Numbered from the stretch's first letter, positions 1-7,281 are shown. The stretch: DNA of 11,744 bases from Marisimplicoccus framensis_A (GCA_042088875.1 JBELLF010000031.1:1-11744); one strand, 5' to 3'. The notes: generated from the letters alone by a model not told the origin. Program-made: numbers and translations.

Positions 1-641
1 AAATGGCAGTTGAGGGTTATCAAAGCATTTTAAATTCAGGTTTTGAAAGTGCTGAGCTCTACTTTAATCTTGGAAATGCATTTTATAAGCTTAATAATAT
101 TCCAGAGAGCAATTTCTTTTATGAAAAGGCAAAATCTATATCGCCTTCAGATGAAGATATATTGATGAATTCATCTTTTGCTCAGAATTTAAGAATTGAT
201 AAAATTGAAAAGCTTCCAATTACACAAACTCAAAATCTAAAAAATAGTACTCTAAACCTTCTAAGTGAAAAAGGATGGTCTGTGCTATTAATAATATTAG
301 CTTGGATTATATGTATTTTGTTTATACTATACTTATCAATTAAAAATCCCACTCAAAAAAGAATCTTTTTTTCTCAATCTATTATACTGGCAATTATAGC
401 AATAGTTGTATTAATGATAAACTATGAAAAAAAGGAATTAAATAATGAAAAGTTCGCTATAGTATATGATAAAGAAATTGAAGTGTGGTCTGAACCTAAT
501 AAAATCTCTGAGCTTAAATTTTTACTTCATGAGGGAACAAAAGTAAAGCAGATTGATACTATTCAAGACTGGGTAAATATTCAACTTGAAAACGGAACAT
601 TAGGTTGGATTCAATCATCTAGTATTAAAACATTAGATTAA
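1..641 (+). CDS. batE: BatE-type TPR/SH3 membrane protein, 5' end cut by window
   Basis: This is the C-terminal part of a protein matching BatE, the last member of the Bacteroidota BatABCDE (aerotolerance) cluster. The frame is open to the left edge. The Met codon at position 3 lies inside a TPR unit, so it is probably internal and the true start lies outside the window. Counting from that Met, a TPR (about residues 5-50, with the ELYFNLGNAFYKL core) is followed by a linker, a transmembrane helix (about 91-113), a second helix (about 121-141) and a C-terminal bacterial SH3 domain (about 150-211, ending in GWIQSSSIK). Known BatE proteins share this TPR, two-helix, SH3 order. A role in envelope stress or as a scaffold for the Bat complex is inferred from the family; the biochemical function is not settled. 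It converges on the next gene and its last 9 bases overlap that gene's 3' end. The rest of the bat cluster should lie to the left. Confidence 0.85.
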   Translation, partial: MAVEGYQSILNSGFESAELYFNLGNAFYKLNNIPESNFFYEKAKSISPSDEDILMNSSFAQNLRIDKIEKLPITQTQNLKNSTLNLLSEKGWSVLLIILAWIICILFILYLSIKNPTQKRIFFSQSIILAIIAIVVLMINYEKKELNNEKFAIVYDKEIEVWSEPNKISELKFLLHEGTKVKQIDTIQDWVNIQLENGTLGWIQSSSIKTLD

Positions 642-1130
642 ATTATTTGGATACTCATAATTAATTATCTCAACTGAGTTAAAAATAATTTCAGAAAGAA
701 TATGTAGCTGTATCATCAGATTAGACTCAGCAAGTATTTTCATAGGAATAAGATTGAAGCTAAAAATAATCTTTGATAATATCATTAATATTAAAATAAT
801 CTTTAACCCTCCAAATAAAGATCCAAGAAGGCTGTTTAACAATCCTAAGTATACAAATTTTATAAGTTTAGTGAATCCTTTTGCTATAAAAATAATAGCT
901 GAATATAATAGTAGAAAAGTTAAAATAAAAACTAAAATATTTAATATGTCAAAATTTATGTTTATTAATTCTACTATCTGTCTTGAAATAATATCATCCA
1001 AGTTTATTGAAATAAAAAAAGAAATAAAAACCCCAAAAAAACTAGATAGTTCAATTATTAGTCCTTTTTTATATCCTTTTATTAAACCGTAACCTAATAA
1101 TGCAATTATTATTAAATCAATTAAATTCAT
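633..1130 (-). CDS. CvpA family integral membrane protein
   Basis: This 165-residue, very hydrophobic protein fits the CvpA (colicin V production) family in length and topology. Four membrane segments can be read at about residues 3-20, 24-42, 63-84 and 98-126. The family's Gly-rich pattern is present: GYGLIKGYKKG in the first loop, and NSLLGSLFGG (about 99-108) at the start of the last helix. CvpA proteins lie in the inner membrane. In other bacteria they are linked to envelope integrity and bile or stress tolerance, but no biochemical activity is firmly known. The ATG at 1128-1130 is the only sensible start, since MNLIDLIIIALLGYG is a typical CvpA N-terminus. The gene diverges from pheS across a 70-base gap and converges with batE with a 9-base overlap. 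No colicin or bacteriocin gene is nearby, so the historical name should not be taken as a function. Confidence 0.85.
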   Translation of the reverse strand: MNLIDLIIIALLGYGLIKGYKKGLIIELSSFFGVFISFFISINLDDIISRQIVELININFDILNILVFILTFLLLYSAIIFIAKGFTKLIKFVYLGLLNSLLGSLFGGLKIILILMILSKIIFSFNLIPMKILAESNLMIQLHILSEIIFNSVEIINYEYPNNLI

Positions 1131-1141
1131 AAAACTTAATA

Positions 1142-1149
1142 TATATTTG
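1142..1149 (+). promoter_or_regulatory. Promoter -7-like box for pheS
   Basis: TATATTTG matches the Bacteroidota primary-sigma -7 consensus TAnnTTTG exactly and lies about 50 bases upstream of the pheS ATG, inside the cvpA/pheS divergent gap. No clear TTG or TTTG -33 element was found about 20 bases further upstream. In DNA this AT-rich a chance match is possible, so this is a candidate only. Confidence 0.35.
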
Positions 1150-1200
1150 CAATATACAGAAGGATCGTCATAGACGTTTAATTTTATTTAAAAAATTAAT

Positions 1201-2205
1201 ATGATAGGTAAACTAGATGAACATATTTCTTATATCAAAAATTTCAAATCAAAAGATATTGATGAAATAGAGTCTTTAAAGATTAAATTTCTAGGTAGAA
1301 AAGGAATAATTAATAATCTATTTAGTGAATTCAAAAATGTTCCTTCTGATCAAAAAAAGGAATATGGTCAAAAAATAAATGATTTAAAAAATTTAACTCA
1401 AAGAAAGTATGATGAATTAAAATCACTTAACTCAAAGTCAAATAAAAGCACTTCAGAAGATTTAACCAAGCCTGGATTTCCCATTACAAATGGATCTTTG
1501 CATCCAATAACTTTAATTAAGAATCAGATAATTGAAATTTTTTCAAAAGTAGGATTTGAACTATCAGAGGGACCTGAGATTGAAGATGATTGGCATAATT
1601 TTACTGCTCTTAATTTACCTAAGCATCATCCTGCTAGAGATATGCAAGATACTTTCTTCATTCAACAAGACCCGGATATTCTATTAAGAACTCATACTTC
1701 TTCAGTTCAGGTTAGATATTTAGAAAATAACCCACCTCCTCTAAAAATTCTTTCACCTGGAAGAGTATATAGAAATGAAGCAATTTCATCTAGATCTCAT
1801 TGTATTTTTCATCAAGTTGAAGGAATATATGTTGATGAAAATGTTTCATTTGCAGATTTAAAACAGATGATTCTATATTTTACTAAGTCAATGTTTGGAA
1901 AGTCTAAGTTAAGATTTAGACCTTCTTTCTTTCCATTCACTGAACCTAGTGCAGAAGTTGATATTTACTGGGGACTTGAAACTGAAACTGACTATAGAAT
2001 AACAAAAGGTACTGGTTGGCTTGAGATTATGGGTTGTGGTATGGTGGATCCACAGGTTTTAGAAAATTGTAATATTGATTCAGAAAAATATACTGGATAT
2101 GCATTTGGTTTAGGTATTGAGAGAATAGCAATGTTAATCTACCAAATCCCAGACATTAGATTATTCTTCGAGAATGATGTTAGATTTTTAAAACAGTTTA
2201 AATAA
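1201..2205 (+). CDS. pheS: Phenylalanine--tRNA ligase alpha subunit
   Basis: This is the alpha (catalytic) subunit of class IIc phenylalanyl-tRNA synthetase, which charges tRNA-Phe in the cytoplasm as an (alpha-beta)2 complex with PheT. The 334-residue length is normal for a bacterial PheS. An N-terminal region (about 1-85, with the FLGRKG motif at 30-35) corresponds to the coiled-coil tRNA-binding arm. The catalytic core follows: GPEIEDDWHNFTALNLP (124-140), the HPARDMQDTF motif (143-152), class II motif 2 (GRVYRNEAISSRSH, 187-200, with HQVEG after it), the FFPFTEPS substrate-pocket stretch (243-250), GWLEIMGCGMV (272-282) and motif 3 (GLGIERIAML, 303-312). The start ATG at 1201 gives a conventional N-terminus. 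pheT is not adjacent, which is usual in Bacteroidota where the two subunit genes are separated. The gene ends in tandem stop codons (TAA TAA), 5 bases from the convergent dehydrogenase gene, with no visible terminator between them. Confidence 0.97.
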   Translation: MIGKLDEHISYIKNFKSKDIDEIESLKIKFLGRKGIINNLFSEFKNVPSDQKKEYGQKINDLKNLTQRKYDELKSLNSKSNKSTSEDLTKPGFPITNGSLHPITLIKNQIIEIFSKVGFELSEGPEIEDDWHNFTALNLPKHHPARDMQDTFFIQQDPDILLRTHTSSVQVRYLENNPPPLKILSPGRVYRNEAISSRSHCIFHQVEGIYVDENVSFADLKQMILYFTKSMFGKSKLRFRPSFFPFTEPSAEVDIYWGLETETDYRITKGTGWLEIMGCGMVDPQVLENCNIDSEKYTGYAFGLGIERIAMLIYQIPDIRLFFENDVRFLKQFK

Positions 2206-2210
2206 TAAAT

Positions 2211-3749
2211 TTATTCTAATTCAAATTTTATACCCTGGGCTAGAGGAAGTTCAGATGAGAAATTGATTGTATTTGTTTGTCTTCTCATGTAAATTTTCCA
2301 TGCATCAGAACCACTTTCCCTTCCACCGCCAGTATCTTTTTCACCACCGAATGCACCTCCAATTTCTGCACCAGAAGTTCCTATGTTAACATTTGCTATA
2401 CCACAATCACTTCCCCAATGTGATAAGAATAATTCAGCATCTTTTAAATTATTTGTCATAATTGCAGAGGAAAGCCCTTGATCAACCTCATTTTGAATTT
2501 CAATTGCATTCTCTATATCTCCAGAATATTTAATAAGGTATAATATTGGAGCAAATGTTTCTTTATTTACAATTTCTAATGAATGATCAACTTCTACAAT
2601 AACAGGTTTTACATAACATCCACTTTCATATTGATTTCCAGATAACACACCACCCTCAACTAACCAACTCCCTCCTTCTTTTTCAATCTGAGATAGAGCT
2701 TCTTCATAAGATTTTACTGCATCTAAATCAATCAGAGGACCTACATGCATATTAGAATCAAGTGGATTGCCAATTTTAATTTGACTGTAAGCTTTAATTA
2801 AGGCATCTTTAACTTTTTCATATACTTTTTCATGAACAATAAGTCTTCTTGTTGAAGTACATCTCTGTCCACAAGTTCCAACTGCACCAAAAACAGTTCC
2901 CATAATTGTCATCTTTAAATCAGCATCAGGAGTAACTATAATTGCATTATTGCCTCCAAGCTCTAGTAAAGTTTTACCTAATCTAGCTCCTACCTTTTCA
3001 GCAACAATTTTCCCCATTCTAGTTGACCCTGTCGCTGATAGAAGAGGTATATTATTACACTCAGATAATAACTCACCAATTTTGTAATCACCATTAATTA
3101 GACATGAAACACCTTCTGGAATTTTATTTTCTTTGAAAACCTCACCAATTAATTTCTGACAAATAATACTGCACAATGGAGTTTTTTCACTTGGTTTCCA
3201 AATTGTTACATTACCACATACCCATGCTAATGCAACATTCCAACTCCAAACTGCGACAGGAAAATTAAATGCAGAAATAATACCTATTAATCCAAGTGGA
3301 TGATACTGTTCATACATTCTATGTGTAGGCCTTTCAGAGTGCATTGTTAGTCCGTGTAGCTGCCTTGAAAGACCAACTGCAAAATCACATATATCTATCA
3401 TTTCCTGAACTTCACCAAGTCCCTCTTGATAGGATTTGCCCATTTCATATGATACTAAAGTTCCTAGTAATTCTTTTTCTTCTCTTAATTTATTTCCAAA
3501 TTGTCTAACTAATTCTCCCCTCTTTGGTGCAGGAATTTTTCTAAAATCATCAAAAGCTTTTTTAGAAATTTCAATAATATCATCAAAGTCTTTTTTTGAT
3601 CCACATGATACTTCTCGAATTAATTTACCATCTACGGGAGAAATACTTTTAATAACTTCTCCGGAACCAAACCAATTATTTCCACTAGAGCATCCATCGG
3701 CTAATTGATCAATATGATACTTACTAAATAATTTATCTAAATTTTTCAT
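2211..3749 (-). CDS. ALDH7-family aldehyde dehydrogenase (probable alpha-aminoadipic semialdehyde / piperideine-6-carboxylate dehydrogenase)
   Basis: This 512-residue NAD(P)-dependent aldehyde dehydrogenase is of the ALDH7 (antiquitin, AmaB/Pcd) type. Visible catalytic features are Asn162 in the AFNFPVAVWSW stretch, Lys185 in WKPSE, the GSTRMG nucleotide-site loop (241-246), general-base Glu263 in LELGGNN, nucleophile Cys297 in CGQRCTST, and Glu397 in ETFAPI. Two residues that set ALDH7 apart and bind the aminoadipate end of the substrate (Glu121 and Arg301 of human ALDH7A1, from memory) appear conserved as Glu116 and Arg296. The C-terminal GGEKDTGGGRESGSDAW block and the PLAQGIKF tail are also ALDH7-typical. 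The likely reaction is oxidation of 2-aminoadipate 6-semialdehyde to 2-aminoadipate in lysine degradation; the exact substrate is inferred. The start codon lies only 2 bases after the pyk stop, so the gene is probably cotranscribed and translationally linked with pyk. No other lysine-pathway gene is in the window. Confidence 0.88.
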   Translation of the reverse strand: MKNLDKLFSKYHIDQLADGCSSGNNWFGSGEVIKSISPVDGKLIREVSCGSKKDFDDIIEISKKAFDDFRKIPAPKRGELVRQFGNKLREEKELLGTLVSYEMGKSYQEGLGEVQEMIDICDFAVGLSRQLHGLTMHSERPTHRMYEQYHPLGLIGIISAFNFPVAVWSWNVALAWVCGNVTIWKPSEKTPLCSIICQKLIGEVFKENKIPEGVSCLINGDYKIGELLSECNNIPLLSATGSTRMGKIVAEKVGARLGKTLLELGGNNAIIVTPDADLKMTIMGTVFGAVGTCGQRCTSTRRLIVHEKVYEKVKDALIKAYSQIKIGNPLDSNMHVGPLIDLDAVKSYEEALSQIEKEGGSWLVEGGVLSGNQYESGCYVKPVIVEVDHSLEIVNKETFAPILYLIKYSGDIENAIEIQNEVDQGLSSAIMTNNLKDAELFLSHWGSDCGIANVNIGTSGAEIGGAFGGEKDTGGGRESGSDAWKIYMRRQTNTINFSSELPLAQGIKFELE

Positions 3750-3751
3750 AA

Positions 3752-5182
3752 CTATATTTTTGATACACGAATAGTATTTACCATACCTTTTTTTTCAATT
3801 GGCATTGATGTAAGATTTATAACTTTGTCATCTTTTTGTAAAATATTTTTTTCAACAGCAATTTTATTAATTTCTTCAATTGTTCTATCTGTACTTTCTG
3901 AGCTATCATAATAGAAAGCTTTTACTCCCCATAATAAATTAAGCTGAGTTACTATTCTCTTATTTGATGTAAATACTAGAACATGGGTTTTAGGTCTCCA
4001 TGAGGAAATTTGATATGCTGTATAACCACTATTTGTTAGTGTGCTAATTGCTTTTGCCTTTGTATCATTAGCAATTTTAGCTGCATGATAACAAACTGAT
4101 TTTGTTATAAACCTTTCTGATTCAAAATCAGTTGGGTGCTTATGCTTTAAAGAAATTAAATCAGAATTCTCTACTTTACCTATAATTTGAGAGATTGTTT
4201 TTATTACTTCAATAGGATGTTCTCCAATTGAAGTTTCTCCTGAAAGCATTACTGCATCTGCACCATCCATAATTGAATTTGCAACATCATTTACTTCTGC
4301 TCTATTTGGATTTAAGCTCTTCATCATGCTCTCCATCATTTGAGTAGCAATTATTACAGGTATTCTAGCTTTTTTTGCCTTATTAACTATTTTTTTTTGA
4401 ATTAACGGGACCTCTGCGGCGTTAATTTCAACTCCTAGGTCACCTCTTGCAACCATAATACCACTAGCATATTTCATGATTTCATCAATATTCCTAACCC
4501 CTTCAGGTTTTTCAATTTTGGCTATTACTGGGATTCTGTGATTAGTATTTTTATTTAATAATTTTATTAATGATTCTAAATCAGCTCCATGCCTTACAAA
4601 TGAAAGTGCAATCCAATCTACATTTTGTTTTGCAGAAAAAATTGCATCCTCAATATCTTTATTAGTTAAAGCAGGTTGTGAGATAGAAGTATTAGGTAGA
4701 TTAAACCCTTTGTTAGAAGAAAGTATTCCACCTTGAACTACTTCAGCTATTATTTCATTTTTTTTATTTATTTCAATAACCTTAAGAATAATTTTACCAT
4801 CATCAATAAGAATTTTCTCACCCTTTTTAATATCCTTTGCAAGATTATTGTAATTAAGATATAATTTCTTGTTATTCCCCTTAAATTCCTTACCGGTCAT
4901 AATAATTATTATATCTCCATCTAAAAGCTCAGTATTTCTTTCAACTTCTCCTATCCTAAGCTTAGGGCCCTGAAGATCGGCAAGAATTGCAGTATTTGCA
5001 GATAGTGATTTACTAATTCTTCTTATATCCTGAATTAGTTTTTCTGCTTCTTTATGAGTTGAATGTGAAAAGTTAATCCTTAAGACATCAACACCTTCTT
5101 TAATAAGACTCTTAATACACTCAACTGATGACGAAGCTGGGCCAAGAGTAGCAATTATTTTTGTTTTTTTTATCCTCTTCAT
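3752..5182 (-). CDS. pyk: Pyruvate kinase
   Basis: This 476-residue cytosolic enzyme converts phosphoenolpyruvate and ADP to pyruvate and ATP at the end of glycolysis. The N-terminal barrel carries IIATLGPAS, LRINFSH (Arg35, Asn37, Ser39, His40) and DLQGPKLRIG. The beta-barrel B domain spans about residues 76-165. Barrel catalytic residues follow: AKIEKPEG (Lys222, Glu224), MVARGDLGVE (Asp248, metal ligand), ATQMMESM and DGADAVMLSGETS. The C-terminal domain runs from about 355 to 476. Position 74 (GPK) is Lys, where muscle-type enzymes have the Glu tied to potassium dependence; with Leu70 and Gln71 this matches the potassium-independent class, so the enzyme is predicted not to need K+. The extra C-terminal PEP-utiliser domain of some Gram-positive enzymes is absent. 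The ATG overlaps the stop of the upstream IPExxxVDY gene by 4 bases (ATGA), a sign of translational coupling. The same adjacency is common in Bacteroidota. Confidence 0.97.
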   Translation of the reverse strand: MKRIKKTKIIATLGPASSSVECIKSLIKEGVDVLRINFSHSTHKEAEKLIQDIRRISKSLSANTAILADLQGPKLRIGEVERNTELLDGDIIIIMTGKEFKGNNKKLYLNYNNLAKDIKKGEKILIDDGKIILKVIEINKKNEIIAEVVQGGILSSNKGFNLPNTSISQPALTNKDIEDAIFSAKQNVDWIALSFVRHGADLESLIKLLNKNTNHRIPVIAKIEKPEGVRNIDEIMKYASGIMVARGDLGVEINAAEVPLIQKKIVNKAKKARIPVIIATQMMESMMKSLNPNRAEVNDVANSIMDGADAVMLSGETSIGEHPIEVIKTISQIIGKVENSDLISLKHKHPTDFESERFITKSVCYHAAKIANDTKAKAISTLTNSGYTAYQISSWRPKTHVLVFTSNKRIVTQLNLLWGVKAFYYDSSESTDRTIEEINKIAVEKNILQKDDKVINLTSMPIEKKGMVNTIRVSKI

Positions 5183-5637
5183 ATTTCAAAATTAAAATTT
5201 TCTAAAGTTTGTTCACTAGGTAATCTGTAGGAAAATGATATATGTGGAATTTTTGACATTTTTTTAATCAAGCTTGATGTTGAAAAGTAACAGTCTTGTT
5301 TCATAAAGAAATCAACTTCTTTATGTGATCTAATCAAAGATAACTCTTTTAAGTCTGTGAAACTAAAAAGAGAATCTTTAAGTTTGGACTCATCACCTTC
5401 AATCATATATTTATTTTCAAAAAGTTTAAAGTCAACACCTTCTTTATTTATTTTCCATTCAAAACAAGGAACTTTATATTCGCCATCAACAAGAATATCA
5501 TTTTTTGATCTTACAAAATTTGTATAACAGTATTTATTTATTTGAAAGGCAAGAGAGTGAATCTTTAAAGTTGAATGAATAGCAATTAATTTATAATTAT
5601 CCTCAATTGCTGGTTCAAGTTTGAAAATTTTTTTGAT
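5179..5637 (-). CDS. IPExxxVDY family protein with non-standard start codon
   Basis: This is a small protein of unknown function that in Bacteroidota sits directly before pyk. The family resemblance is clear in the N-terminal KLIAIHSTLKIHSLAFQINK (about 16-35), the central VPCFEWK segment (56-62) and the family-naming motif, here degenerate as IRSHKEVDFF (102-111). The C-terminus overlaps the pyk start by 4 bases (ATGA). The start is a problem. The reading frame is blocked by TGA at 5641-5643, and the only ATG in frame (5404-5406) lies at residue 78, inside the conserved region. The codon at 5635-5637 is ATC; if used as a start it gives M-K-K-I-F-K-L-E-P, a very natural N-terminus, 17 bases after the fabF stop. 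ATT at 5626-5628 is a second option. Rare AUC or AUU initiation, decay of an original ATG, or a length error in the A7 run (5628-5634) could all explain it. Length from ATC is 152 residues, about normal for the family. Confidence 0.72.
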   Translation of the reverse strand: MKKIFKLEPAIEDNYKLIAIHSTLKIHSLAFQINKYCYTNFVRSKNDILVDGEYKVPCFEWKINKEGVDFKLFENKYMIEGDESKLKDSLFSFTDLKELSLIRSHKEVDFFMKQDCYFSTSSLIKKMSKIPHISFSYRLPSEQTLENFNFEI

Positions 5638-5654
5638 AACTCAATAAATTATTA

Positions 5655-6905
5655 CTAATCGATCTTTTTAAATATAACACATGCATTATGACCTCCAAAT
5701 CCAAATGTATTTGACATTGCAATATTTACCTCTCTTTTTTGAGGTGAAGAGAAAGTGAAGTTTAGTTCAGAATCAATATTATCATCATCGTTAAAATGAT
5801 TAATAGTTGGAGGCACTATACCATGTCTCATTGCCAGTACACATGAAATAGACTCAACAGCACCTGCAGCTCCTAATAAGTGACCTGTCATTGATTTAGT
5901 AGAATTTATATTCAAATTGTATGAATGATCTTGAAAAACATTTTTAACTGCCTTAGATTCTGCTACATCTCCTAACGGAGTTGAGGTACCGTGCATATTT
6001 ATATGATCAATATCAGTATAGTTAAGACCAGCATCATCCAAACAGTTTTTCATAACTTTAATTGCACCTCTTCCATCTGGATGTGGTGCAGTCATATGGT
6101 AGGCATCACATGATAATCCTCCTCCAGCAAGCTCTGCATAAATTTTAGCCCCCCTATTAATTGCATGTTCATATTCTTCTAAAATTAATGCTCCAGCACC
6201 TTCACCAAGTACAAACCCATCCCTATCTCTATCAAATGGTCTAGAAGCTGACGCTGGATCATCATTTCTTGTTGATAATGCATGCATAGCATTAAACCCA
6301 GCTACGCCAGCAATTGTTACTGGTGCTTCTGAGCCACCTGCAACAATTACATCAGCATGACCAATTCTGATATAATTTAATGCATCAATTAAAGCGTTAG
6401 AAGATGAAGCACAAGCAGACACAGTTGCATAGTTTGGCCCCTGAAAACCATATTTCATTGCGATAAGGCCAGGAGCAATATCTGGAATCATTTTTGGAAT
6501 AAAGAAAGGGTTGAACCTAGGAGTTCCATCTCCATCTGCAAAATTTAAAACTTCATTTTGAAATGTTTCCAAACCTCCAATTCCAGCTCCCCAAATTACA
6601 CCTATCCTATCATAATTTGGACTACTTTTAATTAATTTGGAATCACTAATAGCTTCATTCGCAGCAACTATTCCATATTGAGAAAAACGGTCATATCTTC
6701 TATATTCCTTTTTTTCAAAGTAATCAGCAGGATCAAATCCTTTTAGCTCACAGGCAAACTTTGTCTTAAAATGTGAGGTATCAAAATAAGTGATATTAGC
6801 ACAACCACTAGTACCACTTATTAGACCATTCCAATAGGAGTCCAGATCATTACCAATTGGAGTTAAAGCTCCCATTCCAGTTACTACAACTCTTCTTGAT
6901 GTCAT
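5655..6905 (-). CDS. fabF: Beta-ketoacyl-ACP synthase II
   Basis: This is the condensing enzyme of type II fatty acid synthesis, extending acyl-ACP by two carbons from malonyl-ACP in the cytosol. At 416 residues it has normal length. The catalytic triad is visible (numbered from the ATG at 6905): nucleophile Cys165 in TVSACASSSNA, His305 in NMHGTSTPLGD and His342 in TGHLLGAAGA, with the conserved Lys337 in STKSMTGH. The C-terminal SNTFGFGGHNA carries the gating Phe. I chose the ATG at 6903-6905 (MTSRRVVVTGMGALTP) over a TTG one codon upstream because it matches the family N-terminus. It starts 9 bases after the acpP stop, so acpP-fabF is the usual cotranscribed pair that supplies both the carrier and the synthase. 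In most Bacteroidota rnc follows fabF; here the IPExxxVDY gene follows at 17 bases. Confidence 0.97.
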   Translation of the reverse strand: MTSRRVVVTGMGALTPIGNDLDSYWNGLISGTSGCANITYFDTSHFKTKFACELKGFDPADYFEKKEYRRYDRFSQYGIVAANEAISDSKLIKSSPNYDRIGVIWGAGIGGLETFQNEVLNFADGDGTPRFNPFFIPKMIPDIAPGLIAMKYGFQGPNYATVSACASSSNALIDALNYIRIGHADVIVAGGSEAPVTIAGVAGFNAMHALSTRNDDPASASRPFDRDRDGFVLGEGAGALILEEYEHAINRGAKIYAELAGGGLSCDAYHMTAPHPDGRGAIKVMKNCLDDAGLNYTDIDHINMHGTSTPLGDVAESKAVKNVFQDHSYNLNINSTKSMTGHLLGAAGAVESISCVLAMRHGIVPPTINHFNDDDNIDSELNFTFSSPQKREVNIAMSNTFGFGGHNACVIFKKID

Positions 6906-6914
6906 CAATTAAAT

Positions 6915-7148
6915 TTATTTTGATTTTTCTATAAACTCAATAGCTTGACCAACAGAAACAATGTTCTCAGCTTGGTCGTCTGGTATTTGAATATCGAATT
7001 CTTTTTCGAATTCCATAATTAATTCCACGGTATCTAGAGAATCTGCACCAAGGTCATTTGTAAAACTTGCCTTGGGAACAACTTCATTCTCATCAACCCC
7101 TAATTTATCTACTATTATAGCTTTTACTCTTGAAGAAATATCTGACAT
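6915..7148 (-). CDS. acpP: Acyl carrier protein
   Basis: This is a small acidic carrier protein of 77 residues, the usual ACP size. The phosphopantetheine attachment serine is Ser37 in LGADSLDTVEL, followed by the acidic helix II (MEFEKEFDIQIPDD) that docks partner enzymes such as FabF, encoded just downstream. The frame is open a further 10 codons to a TTG at 7178, but the ATG at 7146-7148 (MSDISSRVKAIIVDKLGV) gives the standard ACP N-terminus. It is the first gene of the leftward acpP-fabF-IPExxxVDY-pyk-aldehyde dehydrogenase series, and a promoter-like box lies about 30 bases upstream in the gap shared with purN. Confidence 0.96.
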   Translation of the reverse strand: MSDISSRVKAIIVDKLGVDENEVVPKASFTNDLGADSLDTVELIMEFEKEFDIQIPDDQAENIVSVGQAIEFIEKSK

Positions 7149-7175
7149 AATATATTTATTTATGAGTTTAGTTGA

Positions 7176-7183
7176 CAAAATTA
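7176..7183 (-). promoter_or_regulatory. Promoter -7-like box for the acpP unit
   Basis: Read on the minus strand, TAATTTTG matches the Bacteroidota TAnnTTTG box exactly, 27 bases before the acpP ATG. A TTTTG lies further upstream at 7196-7200, but the 12-base gap is shorter than the roughly 20 expected for a -33 partner. The rest of the 133-base divergent gap (7149-7281) shows near matches on the plus strand (TACCTTTA and TTTATTTG, 7222-7233) that could serve purN. No operator repeat is obvious. Confidence 0.35.
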
Positions 7184-7281
7184 AAAAACTTTAATCAAAA
7201 CTCGTGTAAAATTCGAAATTATACCTTTATTTGTTAAATAAAAAAGTTTTTCATAAAAGTTATGAACCGCTTAAATTATTC

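Noticed and set aside
754..1092. Open frame on the plus strand opposite the cvpA-family gene
   Set aside because: It is low-complexity Ile/Lys-rich antisense to a well-supported membrane protein, with no family resemblance.
1150..1180. Short CGTC...GACG palindrome upstream of pheS as an attenuator or operator
   Set aside because: The stem is only four bases, and there is no Phe-rich leader peptide or U-run, so it is not supported.
3436..3708. Open frame on the plus strand inside the dehydrogenase gene
   Set aside because: It is antisense to the conserved N-terminal part of the ALDH gene and has no recognisable domain.
5179..5406. Stand-alone 75-residue gene starting at the ATG at 5406
   Set aside because: Conserved IPExxxVDY-family sequence continues upstream in the same frame to about 5637, so this ATG is internal.
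7149..7178. TTG at 7178 as the acpP start
   Set aside because: It would add ten residues (MSTKLINKYI) not found in ACPs and overlap the promoter-like box; the ATG at 7148 gives the standard N-terminus.
7231..7281. TTG at 7231 as the purN start
   Set aside because: It would place 17 extra residues before the nucleotide-binding loop; the ATG at 7282 fits the family.
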